Source: Heliocidaris tuberculata
Taxonomy: Eukaryota > Echinodermata > Echinoidea > Camarodonta > Echinometridae
Length of the DNA stretch: 64,000 nucleotides
Direction of reading: 5' to 3'
Assembly (NCBI GenBank): GCA_025618425.1
Contig: CM046851.1
Span: forward strand, 7,243,969 to 7,307,968
The notes below the pieces were generated by a model that saw only the letters and a list, made by a program, of their open reading frames with translations, searched no databases and was not told the DNA's origin. Positions 48,917 to 60,790 of the stretch are shown here, one piece after another. Both the position numbers and the translations under genes were made by a program. The first letter of the stretch is position 1. Every line of letters starts with the position of its first letter.

Positions 48917-49893
48917 CAGTGCGTCCCCCAAAAAAGTTAACAGTTGGAAAAATAAACATTTCAAAATATTGGTAGGAAATTATCATACCTGTGGATAGAT
49001 TAGGGTCGCTTCAATCAAATGATACCAAAATATCTGGCAATATTTTAAGCTCGAGTGAGCAAAAGTGACCGTTTTGCGAAAGGGTGCAAAATCCAGACTT
49101 GACAAGAATTAGTATTTTGTTCTGGCTGGTATTGACAAATTTGAGAACCGAAAAAAGATGACAGTTGGAAAAAATCTCCCCAAGTGAACATTTCAAAATA
49201 TGTTCATGAAATTGATAGCTTAGGGTCTCTCCTATCAAATGACACCAAACATCTAACGATAATTATGTTACCCTTGAGTGAGCAAAAGCCATTATTGTGA
49301 AATGGTGCAAAAACAAATGTTGACAAAACTTTGTATTGGTTCTGTCTGGTATCAGCAAAGCTGAGAGTCTTGAAAAAGCTTAGAAACTTTCATATTCGGA
49401 TCATTAAAATGCAATTTATGAAAAAATAGGCTTTGTTTTATGTATGTCCTGATATATCCCATCAAAACTTTATGGTTGACTGAGAAAACCAGCTTCAATT
49501 AAAACCTTGCCAAAACTATAATTTCAAAACACTCAAAAAAGCAGTTAATTGCTCACTGAAGCATAAAATATAGATGAGATAGGTAAGGACATACCGAGGA
49601 CAGAACCTCTTCTTTAATAAATTGTCTATCATTGATCAAATATGAATATTTCATGACTCTCAACTTTGCTGATACCAGCCAAAAGAAATACCAAGTCTTG
49701 TCTTGTCTGGATTTTGTACCTTTTTACAAAAGTGGTCTTTGCTCACTCGAGTGTAAAAGATCGCCCGATCTTTAGGTGTCAAATAGAAGAGACCCTTAGC
49801 TATCCACAGGTATGAAATTTTGCATCAAATATTTTGAAATATTTATTTGGGGGGCTTTTTCTGACTGTTAACTTTTTTTTCTGGGACGCACTG
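48917..49893. mobile_element. Tc1/mariner-like non-autonomous element with long inverted ends
   Basis: CAGTGCGTCCC at the left and GGGACGCACTG at the right, flanked by TA (48915-48916, 49894-49895). About 220 bases at each end are inverted relatives, and the left unit is followed by a second direct copy (about 49155-49375). No transposase frame. Confidence 0.75.
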
Positions 49894-49895
49894 TA

Positions 49896-50080
49896 GTTCC
49901 GATATTCGAGCATTCTCCACCTCATATTCGGGCAGCAAGGTGCCGAATATCCTCATGCTTTGTGAGGTTCCCGAATATCCTCATATTTGGGCAGCGAAGT
50001 GCCCGAATACACCTTTTAATTTCTATACATTTTCAATACCAAAAAGAGTATGCCCCTTCATGTTTTGCGCAAAATAATTT
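49896..50080. repeat. Repeat related to 19440-19600
   Basis: CATATTCGGGCAGCAAGGTGCC and CCCGAATATCCTCATRYTT occur in short tandem form; related to the block after the poly-C at 19445. Confidence 0.5.
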
Positions 50081-50192
50081 TATTTTAGGCCTGATGAGGG
50101 GTGATGCATAACAATGGATGATTGGACTGTGCTTTTAAATTTTGCATGTATTTAAATTAAAAATTCTAAACCTCTCACTTTCGAAAGATTAA

Positions 50193-50195
<3 letters not shown>

Positions 50196-50228
<33 letters not shown>
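50196..50228. repeat. (AT)n microsatellite
   Basis: About 16 AT units followed by GTGTGT. Confidence 0.9.
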
Positions 50229-50236
<8 letters not shown>

Positions 50237-50714
50237 AAGGAAAGTGGGCGTGGGAAGGACTGTCAGAATGTAGTAAGTTTTTGAGGTTGACCCCCATATC
50301 CGTTTGAGGTGGGACCCCCCCCCCCCCCTAAAGCTGGAACCCTTCGGGCGCTCCTGAGAGGGGTTGCTGCAGGGTTGCAGCCCCGCACTTTTGTCTAAGG
50401 AGACACGTAATATGCAAATTCACACGCCCTATATCCCCGCCCCGACCTACAAAAACGCCCCTGTCAAGATGTTTTATAGAGTGACATGAGTGTTGGTAAG
50501 GGATAAAATCCTGTTGATGAGGAAAAACCATGGACGGTAAAGGATTAACATTGAGAGAGAGAAGGGGCAGGGGTATTTCCCCATAAAACTTTTCACATGC
50601 ATAAAATTTCCATTCCCTTTCCTGGAAAGTGTCGATATTTTGTTCTCTTTTCATCAAATAATGATGTTCAACGAATAATTGATTAGCCTTTTTGACGATT
50701 TTTAAAAAACTAAA

Positions 50715-50748
<34 letters not shown>

Positions 50749-51203
50749 CCTTATGAAAAAGTAGTATATAAATTATACTGAAAAATTATTGTCCGGGGTC
50801 CTGCCGGGGGATCCTGACGGTATGTGAATAGCTTTCCTTTACATGCTTTTCTATTCATTTGCTCATTATCTCCCTCTTCATTCCCTCTCCATCTCTCTCC
50901 AGTGATGGCATGGGGGCAAAGGAGGCAAGAGGCAGAGTGAAATCCTTTCCCTACACTTCCTCCAAAGCTATGAAGAATGTGATATTTATTTGTTAATATT
51001 TTTTTTTTTTCAATTTGAAGGGCATTTTTTTTTTAAATGTAAACCCCTTCTCATTGAGCAATTCTGGTATGAATGGTAAAAAAAAAATTACATGTTTTTT
51101 TTTTATATGAATGTTCTTGCATTATTTCTTTCTTCTTTCTTATGTATCCCACAGCAGTATCCGAAAATCTCATATTTTCATAATCTTCGCCCCTAACAAG
51201 TTT

Positions 51204-51916
51204 TTAAAGGAGGAGTCCAGCCTGATTACAAGTTGGTTTTAAAAGAAGCAGAAAAATAATATTAAAGAAACATATTAGTGAAGCTTGAGCAAAATACGAT
51301 AAGAAATAAGAAATTTATGAAATTTTGAAGTTGTTATCAATCAAACACAAATTGGCATCTCCGTGACTATCTTGCGAGCTCCTCTCCCATTACAATTTTG
51401 CTCTCTACCCCCAAAATAATTAATTTCCATTTTCTCTAAAGAAAATATTCAATTATACATGCACCTTAGATAGAATCATTGCTCATATGATTTTACACAA
51501 AACCTGTATGAAACAAATCTACTCCTTCATCAAAATCTAAGAAAATGACAATTTATGAAATTTTCTGAACTGTGCAAATGGGAGAGGAGCTCGCGAGATA
51601 CGTCACGGAGTTGCCAGTTTGTTGATTACAACTTCAAAAGTTCATAACTTTTTTTTTTTTCTTATCGGATGTTGCTCAAACCTTCATTAATCTGTTTGAT
51701 TTGATTTGATTTGATTTGATTTGATTTATTCAGATTCCACATTTACAATGAAATTACAACAATATGTATAAATTACAAACACTGCAAAAACAGAGAATAC
51801 ATAAATATGACATAGAAAGGTGACAAAATGATATGTGGAGGGATCTACTAAAAAGCTTAGCTTAGCTTAGCTTCTTCCTTTATTCAAATCAACTCAAAAC
51901 CAGGGTTTCCCTTTAA
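51204..51916. mobile_element. TTAA-flanked MITE with internal insertion
   Basis: TTAAAGGAGGAGTCCAGCCT at the left, GGGTTTCCCTTTAA at the right. Inner arms AATGGGAGAGGAGCTCGCGA and its complement pair across the centre. The right arm is broken by about 190 bases that start (TTTGA)n and end (TTAGC)n. The left end matches the fragment at 7289-7390. Confidence 0.55.
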
Positions 51917-52154
51917 GAGGTCTCCGTTAGCCAATTTTGAAAATGACAACAAAGGTATGCCCCCCTTCCCGAATATTTGCTTGCTTCAGTTTGCAATGGT
52001 TCTGTGCCTTGTTTCATAAAACATAAAACTTGCTATTGATACTAGTGTTAAAACAAAACCCGTTTGATTCGAAGCTGGTGTTGTTTTAACACTTATCTGG
52101 TGTAGCCCAATATTGATACCGAGATGGTGTTGATTTGACACCTTGGTTTTTTCA

Positions 52155-52505
52155 GTGTATCAGAAGTAAAGAGGGGGCACTTATCAGATTTGAAAAGGGG
52201 CATTTATCAGAAGGGGGAATGGCACTTATTAGAAGGGAAAAGGAGCACCTATCCGAAGTAAAATTTCACTTATCCCAAGAAGAAAAGGGCACTTATTAGA
52301 AAGATAAGGAAACATTTATTAGATTTGGAAAGGGGCACTTATCAGAAAGATAAGGAAACAATTATTAGATTTGAAAAGGGGCACTTATCAGAAGGGGGAG
52401 GGGCACTTATCAAGAACTTTAAGTGGCACTTTTAGAAGTTAAATGGGAACTTATAAGAGAAAAAAAAGGGGGCATTTTTTCAGAAATAAAAAAGGAACTT
52501 ATGGG
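52155..52505. repeat. Minisatellite of GGCACTTATCAGAA units
   Basis: About a dozen irregular copies of GGGGCACTTATCAGAA with AAAGG spacers. Confidence 0.85.
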
Positions 52506-53230
52506 GTACTTGAAAAAGTGGGGGGGGGGGGCGGGCATTTTGCCCCTTTATGCCCCCGGGAGCGCCGCCTCTGGCTTGTAACAGTTATTGTAACTCTCTC
52601 TCCCTCTCTTTCCATTTGATAGGGGGGAGGTAAGTTCCCCCGGTTCATCACCATAGCTCATGTTTCATACTGCCTTCATTTTTCCTAATACTTTCTTGCT
52701 ATCGCTTTCACTATCTTTTCAGTTTTTCTCTTTTATAATCCTTTCGTCCTTCGTTCATTTTTCTTCTTCTTTTACTTTTGTATAGTCCCACACATCGTTC
52801 ATATAAACGTATTGATAGTCCAGACCGACTAGCCTTCAATACGAGACTAATAATAAAACACAGTGCAGACAATAATGAAATTTAATGCTTTTCATCTATC
52901 TTTGTTTCCGTGAGATCACATAAACGCATGATTATTTTCCTTTTTGAAGTCACTTATTCATAATGTTCACCCTCTGCATCCAATAGTAGATACTTCCAAA
53001 GAATTATACCTATCGACTTTCGGCAGTTTAAAATCATACAGTCAACCATTTTTTCCCCAGTTCTGTCCACTGTATTCGTAAGCGTTCTCATTTCTAATCG
53101 ACGAGACTGGGTGTCTGGAACTAGATCAGCGTTTCGTATTTTTAAAACTAAACTTTAAATTTCCCTTTGCATTGTAGTTATTTCATTTTGGGGAATACAA
53201 AATGGTGAAGCAATGTCTGTCATAGACCAA

Positions 53231-54811
53231 TCAGGTATCCCGCAGAAGAACTGAATGCTGGAAGGCATATCCTTGATAAACAAAAGGGGTGTTGCGACCT
53301 TTAAGCGTTGCCTTCGGACCACTGAAGCGACCCTTGACAGTCTGGTTCATCTTGATGGTGTATGAATTCGGGGCGGCACCGTCACTCTTTGTCTTCCTTC
53401 TGGGCCTGGACGTCATGCTGTATTTCGGTCCGGAGTCTTTATCAAGCTTTGGTGTGTATGCCGTCGGGGCTGGTTCATCGACGCGCTTCTCCGGACGATC
53501 ACACCTACCAGCCATGGTGAAACTGGGTGCTCTCTTGCCGTCTGGTCTATGCATGACACGGATTTCATAATGATTTGGACCTGGTCCATTAATCACGGAG
53601 CTACTGACGGGTTTTGTTCGCTTGCCCATAGAATACGCAGGAGCATCGTTATTCGTAAAGGCCCTGGGTCCGAGATATGCCCCAGGTCCAGGCGTGTCTT
53701 CCGGTATCGGATTGGTGATTGGATACTTGCATATGCCCCGGAAGGAATAGGTCGGAGCTTTTCTCAACGTCTTGTCCGTGACACTGTAGCGCGTTGGACC
53801 AGGAGTAACAAATTCAACATCTGACTCAAATGGTCGGTATGTCACTACAGCAGTAGGGGCATCGGAATTTTTCATAGAGTCGCGTAGGAAGTACGAATTG
53901 GGGCTTGGTCCGAAGGTTTTGTGTTCATAAGGCTGCCGGCTACGGATTGACATCGCCAACCCTTTTCCGATCTTGCTTCTGACTTTGTAAGAGTTTGGAG
54001 CAGGAGAGCTAGTTGATACCTGCCAATCTGCACGAAGTCGTTTTGCCAGTGAATATCCTGACTTGGTAGATATTTCCTTGACGCTGTATGCAGCCGGGCC
54101 TGGGCCAAGTGATGAGGCTTGAACTGATCGTCCATGTCGGTGGAGAACTCCAAATGATTTGAAAGTCCCTTTATCTGTTATTTTTGGAGAGTATGCATTC
54201 GGACCTGGCGTTGGAAACCCACTAGGCCTAGTAACTATTCCGGACAGTGCGTTACTCGGATGACCCACGTTTGCTCCCTCTCGATGCCTGGAAGAGATGC
54301 TAGGTTTAGGAGCATGTTTGCCAGTGTCCAGATAACGCACATTAATATGAGCTGGTCCAATGGTGTTCGTCGGGTCTTGCGCTTCTTCTGTTGTCATAGT
54401 CTTGCCTTTTCCCTTCAGAGTGATTCTTCTATCTCTCCATATTAAATCCCCAGACGTATTATAATCTCCTGGGCCTGGAGCTTGCTTGTTGGTATTAGTC
54501 TTGCTGCGCCCTACTATTGAGTACTGAGGAGCGGATCTTTGTGTGAGCTGGTGGCTTGGCAGGTAGTTTCCTGGGCCTGGACATGGAAAGGCGTGTTGAG
54601 TAAGCGGCTTGCCTCCCTTGGGAACGATGTAGTCACCCATGGCTGTCCGGGTGTGCACCGGCCTGGATTCGAGTTGGAAGGTGTCTTCTGTGCTTCCTCC
54701 ACCGTCTGACATGTCGGTGACATCTTTCCTGCCTGGTGCTCCTCGTCTTGATGTCTTTGAAATCCCCTTCACTTGACCATCCTCATCAACCGACTCCTCA
54801 ATAGTCTCCAT
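53231..54811 (-). CDS. SHIPPO/STPG-repeat sperm-tail protein, ODF3 (CIMAP)-like, single exon
   Basis: One uninterrupted 526-codon frame. It carries about eleven Pro-Gly-Pro repeats of the SHIPPO/STPG type: CPGPGNY (77-83), APGPGDY (111-117), TPGPNAY (201-207), LGPGPAAY (235-242), SPAPNSY (269-275), FGPSPNSY (300-307), TPGPTRY (336-342), TPGPGAY (373-379), NGPGPNHY (408-415), EPAPTAY (446-452) and GAAPNSY (478-484). Most are followed by a short basic stretch. Proteins of this class associate with axonemal microtubules or outer dense fibres in sperm and cilia. Vertebrate ODF3 has about 254 residues, so this is about twice that length. No membrane segment or signal peptide. The first Met at 54811 is chosen; it is followed by an acidic stretch and a low-complexity lead of about 50 residues, and Met58 (MGDYIVPKGG) is an alternative start. 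Head-to-head with CatSper3, 524 bp apart. Exact orthology (ODF3, ODF3L, STPG2) is unresolved. Confidence 0.88.
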   Translation of the reverse strand: METIEESVDEDGQVKGISKTSRRGAPGRKDVTDMSDGGGSTEDTFQLESRPVHTRTAMGDYIVPKGGKPLTQHAFPCPGPGNYLPSHQLTQRSAPQYSIVGRSKTNTNKQAPGPGDYNTSGDLIWRDRRITLKGKGKTMTTEEAQDPTNTIGPAHINVRYLDTGKHAPKPSISSRHREGANVGHPSNALSGIVTRPSGFPTPGPNAYSPKITDKGTFKSFGVLHRHGRSVQASSLGPGPAAYSVKEISTKSGYSLAKRLRADWQVSTSSPAPNSYKVRSKIGKGLAMSIRSRQPYEHKTFGPSPNSYFLRDSMKNSDAPTAVVTYRPFESDVEFVTPGPTRYSVTDKTLRKAPTYSFRGICKYPITNPIPEDTPGPGAYLGPRAFTNNDAPAYSMGKRTKPVSSSVINGPGPNHYEIRVMHRPDGKRAPSFTMAGRCDRPEKRVDEPAPTAYTPKLDKDSGPKYSMTSRPRRKTKSDGAAPNSYTIKMNQTVKGRFSGPKATLKGRNTPFVYQGYAFQHSVLLRDT

Positions 54812-55335
54812 TGCGGATTTAACAGATGATGTCCAAATGCAATGCCTTGGAAGCTAATTATATTGGGTTGCTTGGGGACCCATATACTTTAAATTTCTTC
54901 AGAATTGCAATCCCATTCATGATGATGCGATGTAGACTATAGAGGAAATAATAAAGCGCTTTGCGCGTGCTTATCACTAGAGACGCGCTGCATGCAATAT
55001 TCATTCCTGCGCTTCCTGCACACTGCGCGCGAGCGTGTCTTTTGAAATCTATGTTTGAAACTGGTTTGAAATCAATTCAGCAGAGCGTGGCCGTGACGTG
55101 GGCACCCGGCCGTACATGTGTCAGCTGCTGACTTAGCACCATGCGCCTAGACTGTGTCCCTGTGAATGATACTGATTCTTCTTTAAGTCCAACCTTCCTT
55201 CTTTTTTTTTCCTTCAATGCTGTTGGAGGTCAGCAGCTAGGTTCATTTGGAAGGCAAACAAGGTCGATTAACGTTGGATAACTGCTATATTTGATTCCAT
55301 CCGCTTAAAAGCAGATAAAAAAGAAAGGCATCATC
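54812..55335. promoter_or_regulatory. Shared intergenic interval of the SHIPPO gene and CatSper3
   Basis: A 524-bp gap between two divergent start codons must hold both 5' UTRs and, unless there are distant first exons, both promoters. A CpG-rich part (about 54955-55110) includes TGACGTGG (CRE-like) at about 55095. No TATA box is obvious. I did not find a convincing RFX X-box. Confidence 0.5.
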
Positions 55336-58255
55336 ATGCTCGAGTCCGAGTCGTCAGATAGTCTCCCAAGCTTGTCCCGAAAGGACAGTGACGTGATAAT
55401 CGATGACGAGGGTGAGATCAAGAGATGGGTGCGGCCCGACTTCGAGTTTCACCGCTTCATCCAGCTATTGACCGAGTCCAACTGGTTCAACGGTATCATC
55501 ATGTTCACCATTGTGATGAACGCCTTGACGATGGCCGTCGAAACCAGTGACATACTAAAGGTGAGGACGGGGAGGGGGGGGGGGGGGGGTTGTGTGTCCG
55601 GACAATTAACAAAAATTAGCCTGTCAATTTTGCCGTTAGATTTTACACAAAATATGCATCAAGTAGCACTAAAATCAGTGAATATTTGCAATTCAAATGA
55701 TTTTCTACCTATCCTGTGAAAGATTTGTGACAATTTGCTTGAAAATTTGTTCGATTTACTGTTTAAAAATGACCTGTCCGGATAACCAACTTGTCCGGAC
55801 ACACAACGTCTGGGCATATATTTTATACAAACTCAGGGGCGGCGCCAGGGTATTTTGATAGGAGGGGCAAGACGACCTAAAGATGACGTCATATTTTTTC
55901 TCCATTAAATAACAGGGGTAATATAGAGTTATATGTTTAAGACCTCTCTTTTTAATACTCCGCTTTCTTCCCTTTTCTTCCCTTTTCTTCCTCCTTTTCT
56001 TCTTTTTTTTTTTCTTTTTGCACTAGCACTACTTGAAAAATTATAGGGGGGCGGTCGCCCCCTCTGCCCCCCCTGTAGCGCCGCCCCTGTACAAACTTAT
56101 TCAAATTACCATAATGGGGATCAGTCCATTGCAAGTGGGATGGGGGTAAGAGAACACACCCCATTTGGGGCAATGGGAGAATTTTCCAGAAAAAAACCAA
56201 GACATGAAAATAACTGTACCCCTCCCTTTCCCTCACTGAGGGAGGTTTGGACGTATCGATGATGGGGATGGGGGGGGGGGGGGGGGCTGGTGAGATTCTA
56301 GAAATCATGTTCCCTGGGGGAAATTGTGTCGGGGAAAATTACTCGTCAGACTTCAATCTTACCTTTATTGATCACTCGAATGAATAACAGCTTACAGACG
56401 AAGGGGTGACAAAAAGTTATGACAAATGATGAAAAATTATGTCGAAACATGGTGACGAACAAAGGGCAATGAAAACTATGATGAAGCAGGGCGGCGAAAC
56501 GTAGGGTGGCGAAATATGTGACCAAACACGGCGACGAGACATAGGATGACGAAACATATGACGAATCAGGGGGACGGAACATAGAGTGACAAAACATAGG
56601 GTGACGAAAAACATGACAAAATCGGGCGACGAAACATAGGATGACGAAAACTATGATGAAGCAGGGCGGCGAAACGCAGGGTGGCGAAATATGTGACCAA
56701 ACAGGGCGACGGAACATAGTATGACGAAAAATATGACGAAATAGGGCAACGGAACATAGGGTGACGAAACATGACGAAGTAGGGCGACGGAACATAGGGT
56801 GACAAAACATACATGTATGACGAAACAGAGTGACGAAATATATGACCAAACAGGGCAACGATACATAGGATGACGATACATAGGATGACGAAACATAATG
56901 ACGAATCAGGGAGACGGAACACTGAGTGACAAAACATAGGGTGACGAAAAACATGACAAAAATCGGCGACGAAGCATAGGACGACAAAAAATATGACAAA
57001 ATACGGCGACGAAACATCTGATGACGAAAAATATGACAAAATCGGGCGACGAAACATAGGATGACGAAACATAATGACGAATCAGGGGGACGGAACATAG
57101 GGTGACGAGCGTATAGGTGACGAAACATATGGTGGGGGAACACAGATTTATAGATTTCACAATAATTTTGTTCTATATTATTCTGGCAATTGTAAGACAA
57201 TTATGAATATCCAGCAACAACTGCTGTGTAATCAAGTTCTAACAGAAACTGAATTTCTATCTTCAACCCTCTACTCGACTCTACACCACACCTTAAGTCT
57301 ATCCTTAAACATGATCTAAAAGTCCAACCACAATCCAAACCCCATACATATAAATGTACCTATGTACAGCTACATGTGTTTGTCTCGTAGGTATTGCTCA
57401 TACAGTAGGTATGGCTTAGTTTCCTTTAAAAAAATAATTTTCATTAATTAATAAACTCATTCATTCATGTATTTATTACCAAAATATTCAAGAAACATTG
57501 AATTTCAGCATGACAATAGGTATAAGTATATATTCTGTAAATGAAAGCAACTTTCAAATTTGACTTAATGAGGTCATTTCAATATCATGCAACTTTCGTT
57601 ATTGCGAATGAAATCATTTTATTTTTGTCAATATAATGTTTTTTACGTAGGCCGAATTCCGAACAGTGTTCATGACGTTCGATGGGATATTCCTGGGAGT
57701 CTATACCACGGAGTTTATTCTCAAGATCTATGCCGAGCCAATCAACTACTTCTACAGCGCCTACAACCTTTTCGACTTTATTGTTCTCCTCATCTCCTAT
57801 GTACAGGTAACATCCTTTTGTAACTTGTTGTCAGTCTGCTGAGAGCCAGAGGGTCATTTATCCTCAACACAGAGCTATCATCCTTCTACCTATCCGCCAA
57901 GTCATCGTTGATATAACATCCTTTAGAAGAAAAAAAAATGAACATTTCATAATCCTTGAAAAGACATTTCTTTTGAAGCTGACAGTATGCTTGTAAAACC
58001 TTGACAATTCATATTACTCTTGTTTTAGATTTTCATTTTGTATGTTCTTTGAAATCATGGCAAAGACAAAGATGGAGTAATGTTGAGCAAAACGCAATGT
58101 TGTTATCAAGAATTTCTCAGCACATAATGTTGACAAGCAATATAGAAAAAAAATGGGATCATCAGTTCACCTATCCTTCTATTTCCCTTTTTCCCAATCT
58201 GTCTCGGTCTGTATCAATATTATGCTTTTTGTTTCGTTTCCTCCCCCCCCCCAAC

Positions 58256-58295
<40 letters not shown>

Positions 58296-58589
58296 ATCTC
58301 AATTTTTAAATTCTCCATTAGCTAATTAATTGGCTATTTTAGTATACTGTAAAACTTGCTCTTGTTTCTTCTCCTCTTGCGTAGATTTTCCTTGGCCAGA
58401 TGCAAATAACATCTCAGGGTCCCAATCTAAGTGCTCTTCGGACTCTTCGAGCTCTCCGCACCCTCAGAACTCTGCGCACAGTGTCCTTTGTCAAAGGTCT
58501 TCAGGTAAGAATCGACGCTCCTCGGATCGATAGCGTAGCTACGGGGGCATGTGCCGCCCCTACTGAATACAGAAAAAAAAAAAGAAAGA

Positions 58590-58636
<47 letters not shown>

Positions 58637-60744
58637 AGAGAAAGAGAGAGGAGAAATGAACGTAAAAAGAAGAGGATTCGACCCTCTTGCCGCGCGGCCT
58701 TCCTTCGCTTGGTCAATTTGTTCCCTCTTATTTTCACTTGGTAAGACCCGTTCCCCCCCCCCCCCCCCCCCCCCACTGTGACAATAACGACTGTACCCAC
58801 GTTATGCCTCAGACTCCAATCGTCTGGCTGTTCAAAAACCTATCTTCTTATTCTTCTTTTTTCTCATTAAAAAGGGGAAAAATACCTGCTTCTAGAAAAG
58901 TGACAATGTAGGATGTTGCTTTTCACATGCTTGGAAATTTGATGAATTTCAATTTCTTGCTTTGAAAGTTAAGTACTAAAGATATAATATAGATTTTGTA
59001 TGTAGTTTAATTGTATTGTCTGACTCTCTGTCATAGTGTGCAAATATTCAGTTTTCAAATTTTTACACCCCCCCCCCCCCACTTCCCCCAATTAAATTTT
59101 CCAGGTACTCGTCAATGCTCTTCTGGACACCTTCCGTAACTCTGTCTTCAACGTCATCCTCCTCCTCGTCCTACTCATGTTCCTCTTCGCCATCATGGGC
59201 TACTACTTCTTCGGCTACAATGACGACTTGTCGGATAAGGAGCACTGGGGTAACTTGCCCGCAGCCATGCTGACTCTCTTTACCTTTGTAACTGTAAGTC
59301 AGTGACAGCTTATTTTGATAATAAAGAAACAAAATGTAGCTTTTAGCTTCGGCTACATGGAGGGCAATTTCTATATTTAATATTTATAAGCGCATGTCGG
59401 ACAAAGAGCACCGGGGCAACTTGACTGCAACTATGCTGACTCTATTTTTTTCCTTTGTATTAAAGTAAGTCAACCGACGAAAAGATTCAAATTGAATAGT
59501 GTAGACTTTCTTTCTACATCTACTGATAGGCATCTTGTCGTGAGAAAGCTATTCAGAGCGTTTTCATTTTCTCTTCATAAAGCAGGCGTTAAACGAGGGG
59601 GGGGGATTTAATGTCGGCTCCCCTTCAGCTATTTAAAAATATGCTAGTTTTATGAATAATATTCATTTATTCCTTCATGAAAGGTGGAAGGATGGACGGA
59701 CATACAAGCCGATCTAGACAAACTGACGGAAATGTCTCGGGTATACACCATCATCTTCATCATCCTCGGACATTTCATTTTCACCAATGTCTTCATTGGA
59801 ATGATCATCATGAATATTCATGAAGCCACTGTGGCCTTCCAACAAGAGCAGATGGTTGAACGTGAATTGGTAATGTGGACGTTCTGGGCCCCGTTTCATA
59901 AAGCTTGTTATCAATAACAAGTTAGATAGTTTTTATAAGCTACTGAAATCCTTGCATCTGATTGGCTAAGAGCAAATTTGTCATAGAAATGTTGCAGTTG
60001 TTACTGATATCAAGTTTTATGAAACGGGGCCCTGAATCGTTTTTTTTTTTCTTTCTTTCTTTCTTTTTTTTTTCTAATGATTTCCTTACTCCGTTTAGCA
60101 AGGACTAATGGGTAATGGGGGTGCACGGATGTCGTTAAAGAGTTACAGTGAATGGTTGGCAAAATGAGTACATTTTTAATTGCTTCTTGGATTTATTTTT
60201 TTTTACAAAATTGTTGCGAATTTAGCCTGGCACCCCTAATTAAAATGGTCTAGTGACGCCCAAGAGGGGAAGGGGGAAGTTGCCCCCTCCCACACAATCA
60301 AATTGACCGTACGTTCTATCTGGAGTAAGATCGACCGACCACCTTGATAGATCACCGATTTTATATTCAGACTTTTCATAATTCTATGAGCAGATGAGAC
60401 GATTTTAAATGACTCTTAATGACAACGGGATGTATTTCTTTTACTGCAGACAATTCAACGGAAGAAAGAGTACATGATTAGGAGACAGCATGAAGAAGTC
60501 CGACAAATGCTTGAAAAACAGGTTTGTTGAATGCTGAATTGCTTATTTTCTGCCTTTTAAAATATTATCTTTGAGTCATTTTGGTTATAATTTTCGCTGA
60601 CCGTTTACGTCGTTGCCTTAATGGAAACATTTTAGTAGACCTAAATCTATGCCAAAATACTCAAAAAATCCCCGTCTCTCTCTTTCTAACTCTCTATCTC
60701 TTTCCTTTCCTCTTTTTCTCCCCCTCTCTATCTCTCTCTCTCGC

Positions 60745-60790
<46 letters not shown>

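Larger units (their letters stand above)
48541..53230. other. Intergenic region between MAD2L1 and the SHIPPO gene
   Basis: Contains a Tc1/mariner-like element (48917-49893), a poly-C-related repeat, (AT)n, a 30-base A run at about 50720, a TTAA element with an insertion (51204-51916) and a minisatellite (52155-52505). No protein gene recognised. Confidence 0.5.

Noticed and set aside
53289..54445. Several + strand frames of 60-90 codons
   Set aside because: They are antisense shadows of the SHIPPO gene.
56346..57200. 284-codon - strand frame rich in Phe, Arg, His and Pro
   Set aside because: Translation of a 15-bp minisatellite inside CatSper3 intron 1; other frames of the same repeat are open too.
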